Shown piece after piece: positions 15,568-22,168 of a stretch of 64,000 nucleotides of DNA (position 1 is its first letter; the number at the start of each line of letters is the position of its first letter). The position numbers and the translations under genes were made by a program. Source of the DNA: Halobacteriovorax sp. (GTDB lineage Bacteria > Bdellovibrionota > Bacteriovoracia > Bacteriovoracales > Bacteriovoracaceae); the NCBI GenBank assembly GCA_002720865.1, contig PBIO01000031.1, positions 62,001 through 126,000 on the forward strand, written 5' to 3'. Below the pieces are notes generated by a model that searched no databases, was not told the origin of the DNA, and saw nothing but the letters and a program-made list of their open reading frames with translations.

Positions 15568-16722
15568 ATGTCTAAGTTATTAATATTATGTTTATTTTTA
15601 AGTTTTTTTACAGTAAATGCTGCAACGCTAGAAGAATTGAATGAAAAATTTGAGGCCTTATCTGAGGAAATGCTAGAGCTAAAAGGCCAAGGTCCAAGGT
15701 CAAAAACCCATTTTGGGGGCTACGGTGAGTTTGTTTATATTAACAAAAGATCGAAGACTGAAAAAAATGTAGTTTCTGCAAACACAAATAACCCAAAGCT
15801 AGATGCCCAAAGATTTATCCTATATATCGGCCATGATTTTAGCGAGAGATGGAAGTTAACCGGTGAGATCGAGGTTGAGCATGCTGATGAAATCTTTTTG
15901 GAGCAAGGAACCTTAGATTATCATTATTCAAATGCCTTAAATTTTCAGGCCGGAGTCATGCTTATCCCAGTGGGAATTATAAATCTCTATCATGAACCTA
16001 CAACCTTCCATAGCGTTAATAGACCCGATATTGACAGTAAGATTATTCCGACAACCTGGAGAGAGTTAGGAGTTTCTTTTTTTGGAGAAGCTAAAGGCCT
16101 TACTTATAGACTGTCTCTTGTGGACGGACTTAAGGCCAGTGGATTTTCATCTGATGGGGTTAGATCTGGTCGCCAAAAGGCAAGTCAAGCTGAGGCCAGA
16201 GATTTAGCCTGGGTCGCAAGACTAGATTACGATTTAGGTGGTCTAGCGACTCTAGGTGCTTCAGCTTACTTTGGGAAGGCCGGGGGAGTCGCCACGGATG
16301 TAAAGCATGATGTTTATGATCTGCACTTTGATTCTAAGTTTAAAGGCTTTTCTCTTAGAGGAATGTATACAGTATTAAAGCTTGGCAACACAGACAAACT
16401 TAATCTTGAGAAATCCCTTACAGGAACAAACTCAATAGCTTCACAAATGAGCGGATACTATGCCTCATTGGGCTATAATGTTCTTCACTATATAAGTGAT
16501 ATTAAGCTGACTCCTTTTATTAGGTACGAAAATTATAATACCCAAGACAAAGTAGGAGCTGGTTTTACTAAGGACTTATCAAAAGAGAGAACTAATATAA
16601 CATACGGTCTTAACCTAAAACCGGTTGATAATATTGTTTTTAAGCTTGATTATATAAGCGCAAAAAATAAAGCCAAAACCGGTGTTGATTCTTGGAATTT
16701 GGGAATGGGATGGAACTTTTAA
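15568..16722 (+). CDS. Outer-membrane porin-like beta-barrel protein
   Basis: A 384-residue exported protein: signal peptide to about residue 18 (FFTVNA), a short coiled-coil (LEELNEKFEALSEEMLELKG), then a beta-barrel beginning HFGGYGEFVY with many aromatic-alternating strands, ending WNLGMGWNF with a terminal Phe. Similar to phosphate-selective-porin-like proteins found next to iron and redox genes. I start at ATG 15568, which follows TTGGAG, rather than an upstream in-frame ATG at 15508 that would spoil the signal peptide. First gene of an operon with the FMN-binding and membrane proteins. Confidence 0.75.
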   Translation: MSKLLILCLFLSFFTVNAATLEELNEKFEALSEEMLELKGQGPRSKTHFGGYGEFVYINKRSKTEKNVVSANTNNPKLDAQRFILYIGHDFSERWKLTGEIEVEHADEIFLEQGTLDYHYSNALNFQAGVMLIPVGIINLYHEPTTFHSVNRPDIDSKIIPTTWRELGVSFFGEAKGLTYRLSLVDGLKASGFSSDGVRSGRQKASQAEARDLAWVARLDYDLGGLATLGASAYFGKAGGVATDVKHDVYDLHFDSKFKGFSLRGMYTVLKLGNTDKLNLEKSLTGTNSIASQMSGYYASLGYNVLHYISDIKLTPFIRYENYNTQDKVGAGFTKDLSKERTNITYGLNLKPVDNIVFKLDYISAKNKAKTGVDSWNLGMGWNF

Positions 16723-17171
16723 AAATCTTTTTCTTTCTTTTATTATCTTTATCTACCGCGGGGGCCATGGAGATTCATGGCCTTCGCTTTTTAGATGAAA
16801 ACCCAAAATGTGAACTTAAAAAGAATACTCTGTTTTTAAAAAGAAAGATTGAGGGTCTTGGGCGAATTCATAGACGGTATGATCTTCGTTGCCCCTGGGG
16901 AAAGGGAAGGGCCTATATAATTAATGATAAAATTAGAACCCATTTTCAAAAAGTGTTTATCGCCTTCAATGGGGACACCATTGTGGCTTTAGAGCCTTTT
17001 AAGTTCGAAGAACCCGTTAAGTATATGGCGCCAAAAAAGTGGTTAGATTTTTTTTTCTTAAACAAAAAAGCTAACATCAAGGGCATCGATACCATTTCAG
17101 GGGCAACCCTAACTACGGAATCAATAAAAAGAGCCGTATTAAAGGCTTGGAAGTTGGAAGCTAATGAATAA
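16710..17171 (+). CDS. Exported FMN-binding domain protein
   Basis: A 153-residue protein with a signal peptide (MELLKIFFFLLLSLSTAGA) and a C-terminal FMN-binding domain. The segment IDTISGATLTTESIKRAV is the covalent flavinylation motif (SGAT-x-T), in which ApbE attaches FMN to a threonine. Related small exported flavoproteins pass electrons to periplasmic acceptors. It overlaps the end of the porin gene by 13 bases and the start of the next gene by 8, so the three are one operon. Start chosen at ATG 16710 because GGGAATGGG precedes it. Confidence 0.85.
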   Translation: MELLKIFFFLLLSLSTAGAMEIHGLRFLDENPKCELKKNTLFLKRKIEGLGRIHRRYDLRCPWGKGRAYIINDKIRTHFQKVFIAFNGDTIVALEPFKFEEPVKYMAPKKWLDFFFLNKKANIKGIDTISGATLTTESIKRAVLKAWKLEANE

Positions 17172-17589
17172 AGGAGAGAAGAAATTTATTTTTCTTTCGT
17201 TTCTTTTGGCCGGGATCACCGGTGGAAGCATTTTTATTCTCGATAACTTTTTTAAAATTGATTCACACTGGGGTATAAGCAGTCATCCTTTTTTAACTAC
17301 GGTTAAATCGTTTCACTATTTAGTAACGCCTCTACTTATCTTCTCTATAGGTTTAATTTTTAAAGATCATATTTCTACAAAGCTAAAGAGAATCCATCTG
17401 TATAAAAGAAAAAAAACAGGACTTATCCTATGTGGGGCTTTAGTTCTTCTGACCTTTTCTGGACAAAGTTTGCTTATTGTTACAGGGGAATGGATGAGAA
17501 AGTACCTAGGCTATCTTCATTTAGGGCTAGGAGTAATATCAATAGTTTTAGTTTTTATTCATTCAAAAACGGAAAAGAAAAATATCTGA
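17164..17589 (+). CDS. Four-helix membrane protein, possible electron-transfer partner
   Basis: A 141-residue inner-membrane protein with about four hydrophobic helices (FLSFLLAGITGGSIFIL; HYLVTPLLIFSIGLIF; LILCGALVLLTFSG; YLHLGLGVISIVLVF). Histidines sit within or next to the helices (SFHYLVTP and YLHLGLG), as in small cytochrome b or DUF4405-type proteins that could bind haem and move electrons across the membrane. It follows the FMN-binding protein with an 8-base overlap. A haem role is inferred; the family is not certain. It ends exactly where the convergent carbonic anhydrase gene ends. Confidence 0.65.
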   Translation: MNKGEKKFIFLSFLLAGITGGSIFILDNFFKIDSHWGISSHPFLTTVKSFHYLVTPLLIFSIGLIFKDHISTKLKRIHLYKRKKTGLILCGALVLLTFSGQSLLIVTGEWMRKYLGYLHLGLGVISIVLVFIHSKTEKKNI

Positions 17590-18120
17590 CTAAGATTCGC
17601 TTAAATCGACGATCTTTCCTGAGGCCAAATCAAAGACCCAGGGGTGAACCTTGACGTCATTCTCTTTGACAAGATCTAGCTCTTCAAGCTCTTCACACTG
17701 CTGAACCACATTAAGCTCCACCATAGTTTTAAAATCAGCGTCACTATTATTTTTATGAAGGTCCTTAATTTTTTGAAGCCATGGAAAATCGGCTCCGTCC
17801 ATGGCCAGCTGAACACCGCCGCAGCCATAGTGACCGCAGACCACCAGGTCTTTTATATTTAGGGCCGTGATGGCGTACTGAAGAACAGTCATGACTGACG
17901 GATCTGATTCGTGAAAGAGGTTTGCAATATTTCGATGAACGAAAACTTCACCGGGTTCTTGACCCATAAAAAGTTCAGGGGAAACTCGGCTATCACTACA
18001 TCCTAGATAAACAAAGCTTGGAGATTGTCCCTCAGAAAGTTTATCAAAATAAGAACCGTCTCTGTTTAATTTGGTTTCTATCCACTTTTGATTTCTTCTA
18101 AGAATCTCTTCTTTGTTCAT
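17590..18120 (-). CDS. Beta-class carbonic anhydrase
   Basis: A 176-residue zinc enzyme that interconverts CO2 and bicarbonate. Zinc ligands C41 (LGCSDSR, with the D43-R45 dyad), H97 and C100 (VCGHYGCGG) and the FVHRNIAN block are intact. It is somewhat shorter than the usual 200-220 residues, with a reduced loop after the last zinc ligand. It is co-transcribed with and overlaps (ATGA) the upstream NYN-domain gene. It ends directly against the convergent gene at 17589. Confidence 0.93.
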   Translation of the reverse strand: MNKEEILRRNQKWIETKLNRDGSYFDKLSEGQSPSFVYLGCSDSRVSPELFMGQEPGEVFVHRNIANLFHESDPSVMTVLQYAITALNIKDLVVCGHYGCGGVQLAMDGADFPWLQKIKDLHKNNSDADFKTMVELNVVQQCEELEELDLVKENDVKVHPWVFDLASGKIVDLSES

Positions 18121-18665
18121 TTTTTCTTACTCCGGGATGTATTAGTTTTTTTTGTCGTAGGTTTTTTCCTAGTTGTAGTAGTTCTTCTTTGCCCCTGCTT
18201 TTGACCAGGTAACTTAAAGAAATCATCTTTTGTTAAAGCATAGAAATGATCAGCTTCCTCTAAGAGCATGGCAGAAGTCGTTTGCTTAACGGAAGCAATT
18301 TCAACTCTAACTCCCATGGCCTTTAAGTGGCGAACCAGCTCAATATAATCTGAATCACCGCTCATAATCACGATGGTATCAACTTTAGAAGCAAGCTGAG
18401 TTGCTTTAATACTAAGGGGGATATCGGCGCTTTTATGACAAGGTCTAACGCTTCCATGATAATGCTGCTGAAGTCTTTCAGTTAGCTTATCAGAAATTTG
18501 TTTTCCCTCGCGAAAGTAAACGAGACGATTAAGCTGACGATCAACGACGAGCTTTGGAATAATCACTTCAAAATTTAACATGGTAGCATCACTGACTTCG
18601 TGAATACTTCTCTCAATATTATTACCGTCTATGAGAATAGCGACGGATTGGCTTATATCTATCAT
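18117..18665 (-). CDS. NYN-domain protein (LabA/DUF88 family)
   Basis: A 182-residue protein with a PIN-like NYN fold: VAILIDGNNIERS at the N-terminus and DTIVIMSGDSDYIELV in the middle supply the conserved acidic residues expected for a metal-dependent ribonuclease. The tail (residues 155-182) is very Lys/Arg/Thr rich (RTTTTRKKPTTKKTNTSRSK) and is likely to bind nucleic acid. The stop overlaps the carbonic anhydrase start by 4 bases; I know no link between them. Nuclease activity is predicted from the fold only. Confidence 0.87.
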   Translation of the reverse strand: MIDISQSVAILIDGNNIERSIHEVSDATMLNFEVIIPKLVVDRQLNRLVYFREGKQISDKLTERLQQHYHGSVRPCHKSADIPLSIKATQLASKVDTIVIMSGDSDYIELVRHLKAMGVRVEIASVKQTTSAMLLEEADHFYALTKDDFFKLPGQKQGQRRTTTTRKKPTTKKTNTSRSKKK

Positions 18666-18800
18666 GGAAGGATTCTAACTCCGTGGAAGGCTACCGACAA
18701 CGGTTTAAAACTCTTTATTTTCAGCTACTTAAGTACTGTCTAAGATTCTAACAGGGGCTGAAAGGATTACTCTCAAAGTCATTTTGATGAAATTATGACC

Positions 18801-18812
18801 TAAAATAAGAAC
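18801..18812 (+). promoter_or_regulatory. -10 element placed for a leaderless transcript
   Basis: TAAAAT (18801-18806, 5 of 6 consensus bases) is followed by 6 bases and then ATG 18813. Transcription would begin on the A of the start codon. No Shine-Dalgarno is present. The -35 region is poor. Confidence 0.4.
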
Positions 18813-19433
18813 ATGAAAACTCTGACTTCAATTCTTGTTGTACTTTTTGCTCTGAACTCATACTCAATGGGTTTTGATGCTCAAAAAAATAAAGAGTTAT
18901 TCTACCTGCTCTTCGCAGAGCCGACTAACACAATCGCTGACTTTAGCACCGATGGGTGTTCCTCATTTCCAAATGGAAGACATTTTGGGACAAAGAAAGA
19001 ATGGATTCACTGCTGCTATATCCACGATGTGGATTATTGGTATGGTGGACCTGAAGACCTTAAGAAAAAAGCAGATGAAGAGCTTAATAAATGTGTTTCA
19101 AAGGCTCAAAGTGAAAGCTTAGGTTTTATTATGGATGTCGGTGTAACGATTGGCGGAAAGCCAGGGTTAACATCATGGCGCTGGGCATATGGTTGGAATT
19201 ATCTGATCAAATATGAAAGCTTAAATGAAGAGCAAGAAAAGTCATTGAGCTCGAAGATTATAACGGTCGCTGAAACTTTTTTAAAACTAAAAGATGGTTT
19301 AACTTATCCTCAACGAATGGCGATTTATCAAAGGTTATATTTATTAGGTCTTGAAAACAGTCATAACTTAAAACAAGAAGAGTTAGACCAATACAACGAA
19401 AGAATTTCTAAGTTAACTTTGTTTGAACTCTAG
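18813..19433 (+). CDS. Secreted phospholipase A2-like protein
   Basis: A 206-residue exported protein. After the signal peptide (ends NSYSMG) come DGCSSFPNG and then WIHCCYIHDVDYWYGG, with the adjacent cysteines and the H71-D72 pair of the phospholipase A2 fold (bacterial type with the D-G-C-S-x-F-P motif). That is the catalytic histidine and calcium/helper Asp. The second half is helical without known motif. It would hydrolyse phospholipids outside the cytoplasm, suiting a bacterium that attacks other cells. Activity is inferred from the motif. It overlaps the end of the convergent protease gene by 4 bases. Confidence 0.7.
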   Translation: MKTLTSILVVLFALNSYSMGFDAQKNKELFYLLFAEPTNTIADFSTDGCSSFPNGRHFGTKKEWIHCCYIHDVDYWYGGPEDLKKKADEELNKCVSKAQSESLGFIMDVGVTIGGKPGLTSWRWAYGWNYLIKYESLNEEQEKSLSSKIITVAETFLKLKDGLTYPQRMAIYQRLYLLGLENSHNLKQEELDQYNERISKLTLFEL

Positions 19434-20785
19434 TTTTGATTATAATGAGTCTTAAAAGTCCACCAGGCTTTAGCGTCGGGAATAAAGAGTTCGATAACTA
19501 AACCTTTATTCTGAGTCATCTTTGCTGCGAAGGCCTCTCTTCCTAAATTAAAAGTTCCAGTTAGAGGAAGCATAGAAGGCTTTTTCTCAAGGGTAAGTTT
19601 GTTAAAAGTGCTGCGGGTATTTCCGAGAGGCTTTTTAATATTAAGCTTAGTTACTACTCCTGGACCCTCAAACTTCGGGCGGCTTCCTTCTGTCATTCTA
19701 AAATAACCTTTAAAGATGGCCTTTCTCTTAGAATAAAGCTCTTCAATTTCTAAGGTAAAGGTCTTGATGGCCCTTCTTCTTTCTCCCACGTCTCCTAAAT
19801 AGGTTAGGCTTAACTTATGGCAGTCTTTTCTATTTAAATTAAGGCCTTTTAAAACTTTCCTTGGGATCTTTCTATTTGCTGTATAGGTGGGATTATCGCC
19901 GCAGAGTTTTTCTGTTTGTCCATTTTCAATTCTTCTTCGTCTTGGGCGCATTCCTTTAGTGGAAGTCATTACAATTGGGTGATCCTTCTTAAGACCGTAG
20001 GTCCAAGAGTCTGCTTCAATCTTTCCAAGGAATCCAGAGATAAACTCAGGTTTTTTTCCAAGTAAGCTGGTTAGGTTCTCATCCATAACGGGAACACTAT
20101 CGTGTTTCATTCCAAAGATATGGCCTAGTTCATGAAGGACAATATGCTCGATTTCTTTTTTGTCACTGCTAAATTGATCAATCCAAATAATACCCTTGTG
20201 AGCAAAGTTCTTATGATCATACTTTTGCCTTACGGCTAAACCATAGGGATGATCTGACGCGAATTTTTTATAATTAGTGATTACTTTATTTTCTAGACCA
20301 AAGAGAAACTGCAATCTGGCTTCGTCGCAGTCATTGGTGTAGCTAAAATTAGAGCTCATTTTTCTATTTAGGCCGTCTGGAAACTGAAGCATATTCATTC
20401 TAGGATGCTCAAAACCGCCCGCAAGATTATTATTTAATAGCTCATAGGACTTAAAAAAACTCATCCACTTGGTGATACTTGTATCGATAATTTCTTTGAG
20501 GGCAGCACCTTTAAGGGGAAAATTAGGTGATTTGGCTAAACAGTATTTAATAGGGGAATTTCCAATAAACCAAATATTATCGGATTCATCGCGGGAACCG
20601 CCACCGTTACCAGACCAGCCACCTTCATCATCAGACATAAGTTCGCTAGAAAATCTATTGGCCCGCTCTAAACTTTCAAGGGCCGCTTCTGAAATAAGAT
20701 CAATGGTTGGGGTGTTAGAGAGAAGGTCATTTGCAAGTAGACTACTTGAACCTAGAATAGCAAAAATTAAGATTAGCTTCTTCAT
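19430..20785 (-). CDS. Secreted matrixin-like zinc metalloprotease
   Basis: A 451-residue exported metzincin-type protease. Signal peptide to about residue 18 (SSSLLAND), a Gly-rich segment (EGGWSGNGGGSRDE), then the extended zinc motif HELGHIFGMKH (H218, E219, H222, H228) followed by the Met-turn-like VMDENL (M234). The last 200 residues are beta-rich with no recognised domain and could bind substrate. The leader (GGGAGAGAAGT before ATG) is nearly the same as that of the small secreted protein at 20906. The zinc site supports the class; the target is unknown. Confidence 0.85.
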   Translation of the reverse strand: MKKLILIFAILGSSSLLANDLLSNTPTIDLISEAALESLERANRFSSELMSDDEGGWSGNGGGSRDESDNIWFIGNSPIKYCLAKSPNFPLKGAALKEIIDTSITKWMSFFKSYELLNNNLAGGFEHPRMNMLQFPDGLNRKMSSNFSYTNDCDEARLQFLFGLENKVITNYKKFASDHPYGLAVRQKYDHKNFAHKGIIWIDQFSSDKKEIEHIVLHELGHIFGMKHDSVPVMDENLTSLLGKKPEFISGFLGKIEADSWTYGLKKDHPIVMTSTKGMRPRRRRIENGQTEKLCGDNPTYTANRKIPRKVLKGLNLNRKDCHKLSLTYLGDVGERRRAIKTFTLEIEELYSKRKAIFKGYFRMTEGSRPKFEGPGVVTKLNIKKPLGNTRSTFNKLTLEKKPSMLPLTGTFNLGREAFAAKMTQNKGLVIELFIPDAKAWWTFKTHYNQN

Positions 20786-20840
20786 ACTTCTCTCCCAGTC
20801 TTCTTTTAGAACAATTCTGGATTTAAATCCAGTGCTTTGC

Positions 20841-20877
20841 TAAAAATACAAGGGCAGTATCAGCCAGATACCGCCCT
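20841..20877 (-). terminator. Rho-independent terminator
   Basis: On the minus strand GGGCGGTATC pairs with GATACTGCCC (one G-U pair) over a 5-base loop, followed by TTGTATTTTTA. It ends the small basic protein gene at 20906. Confidence 0.75.
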
Positions 20878-20905
20878 GTATTCAATAGCTTAGTTAAACA
20901 AAAGC

Positions 20906-21235
20906 TTAGTTATTAAGACCACGTCTTCCGTGTCTTCTACCAGGCTTAAGTTTCTTACCTCTAAGGGCACAACGGTACTTAACAACCGCTGTATCAGCTT
21001 TCTTAGTAAGCTTTGCACATCTTAGTCCTGCAACTTTTTTGATGTCTGCAGAAAACTTAGGACGATCTTTAGTGATTACGTCAGCGTCTAAAGCGTTATA
21101 GATTGTCATAGCTCTTTTTCCTTTAACTACAGCAACTACGCCTTTTTTCTTTCCTGGACGAGGATGTTTACCTTCGTGAGCAAAAGAAGTTGAAGTTAGA
21201 GTAAGAACCGCAAGAATTGTTAAAAGCTTTTTCAT
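20906..21235 (-). CDS. Small secreted basic protein
   Basis: A 109-residue protein: signal peptide to about residue 19 (TSTSFAHEG), then a mature part rich in Lys, Arg and Gly (GKHPRPGKKKG at the start and KPGRRHGRRG near the end) with two cysteines (GLRCAKL and YRCALRG) that may form a disulfide. I recognise no family. It has a good ribosome binding site (GGGAGAGAAAT) and its own terminator. It is divergent from a TIGR02147-like regulator that may control it. Confidence 0.65.
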   Translation of the reverse strand: MKKLLTILAVLTLTSTSFAHEGKHPRPGKKKGVVAVVKGKRAMTIYNALDADVITKDRPKFSADIKKVAGLRCAKLTKKADTAVVKYRCALRGKKLKPGRRHGRRGLNN

Positions 21236-21305
21236 ATTTCTCTCCCATTTGGCCTTAGGGCCGTTTGTTGTTAAGGCTAATATGAGGCGTAAAACCGGAA
21301 AAAAC

Positions 21306-21349
21306 GACTAAAAATAAATTAATTTATTGATAAAAATTAACTTTTAGTC
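21306..21349. promoter_or_regulatory. Nested palindromes in a divergent promoter region
   Basis: GACTAAAA (21306-21313) and TTTTAGTC (21342-21349) are perfect 8-bp arms; between them lies the perfect 16-bp palindrome AATAAATTAATTTATT (21313-21328). They overlap the promoter of the regulator at 21362 and could be its own operator, also affecting the divergent small secreted protein. Confidence 0.5.
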
Positions 21350-21355
21350 TATTCT
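21327..21355 (+). promoter_or_regulatory. Sigma-70 promoter for a leaderless mRNA
   Basis: TTGATA (21327-21332), 17-bp spacer, TATTCT (21350-21355), then exactly 6 bases to ATG 21362. The predicted +1 is the A of the start codon. There is no Shine-Dalgarno; the 10 bases before ATG are pyrimidine-rich. Confidence 0.65.
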
Positions 21356-21361
21356 TTCCTT

Positions 21362-22168
21362 ATGGAAGCTAATATTTTCGAGTACTTAGACTATCGTCCA
21401 TTGATTCAAAATCTCTCTAAATCCCTAGGTATTTCTTTCAAATCTCTGTCTTCCGCGGCCAGAATGCATGGGTCCTACTTCTCAAGGGTCATGAAAGAGG
21501 CGGCGGTCTTCTCCCCAGAACAGCTTTATGCCATCGGAAGAAATCTCAAATTAAATCAAGAGGAGATCGATTATTTACTCCTCTTAGGTGAGTTTAATAA
21601 CTCTGGAGATAGTGAGCATAAGTCTTTTTTAAAAACAAAAGTGACAAAGATACAAAAAGATAAATCAAAGCTCGTGAATAAATTTAAAGATCAGACGACA
21701 GAATTAACCCAGTCGGAAGTGGATCTCTATTACCGTGAGGCCATTACCGCAAAAATTCATATGCTTCTTACCCTTTCAAAATACAGAGAGAATCCTGCCC
21801 TCATCTGTAAAAAAGTTTTTGTTAATGAAGTAAAACTGGAATCAGAATTAAAAAAGTTAACAGAGATGAAAATTATTGATCGATCCAAAGACCAAATCAA
21901 AGTGCTTAGAAATAATGTACACCTTGAAGAGGCTCACCCAGCGTCCATGCAAAATCATATCAATTGGCGGCTTCAAACCATCAATCATATGAGTATGCGG
22001 GGAAATGATCCCAGTGATTATCATCTTTCCGCTTCGTTTTCCTGTGACGAGGAAACCAAGAATCGTATCAAAGAAATCTTTAAAGATTTTGTGGCCTCAG
22101 CTCAAAATGAAGTTCGCACCTGTAAAGGAGCGACGGATGTTTATTTTATTGGAATGGATTTATTCTAG
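21362..22168 (+). CDS. TIGR02147/DUF4423-family regulator
   Basis: A 268-residue protein with the pattern of the TIGR02147 family: N-terminal EYLDYRPLIQNL, HTH residues 20-60 (SFKSLSSAARMHGSYFSRVM), a helical middle with LTQSEVDLYYREAITAKIHML, and a C-terminal VYFIGMDLF like the family's final strand. Predicted transcription regulator. Its promoter overlaps palindromes and gives a leaderless mRNA. The 3' end overlaps the convergent PDZ lipoprotein gene by 23 bases. Confidence 0.8.
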   Translation: MEANIFEYLDYRPLIQNLSKSLGISFKSLSSAARMHGSYFSRVMKEAAVFSPEQLYAIGRNLKLNQEEIDYLLLLGEFNNSGDSEHKSFLKTKVTKIQKDKSKLVNKFKDQTTELTQSEVDLYYREAITAKIHMLLTLSKYRENPALICKKVFVNEVKLESELKKLTEMKIIDRSKDQIKVLRNNVHLEEAHPASMQNHINWRLQTINHMSMRGNDPSDYHLSASFSCDEETKNRIKEIFKDFVASAQNEVRTCKGATDVYFIGMDLF

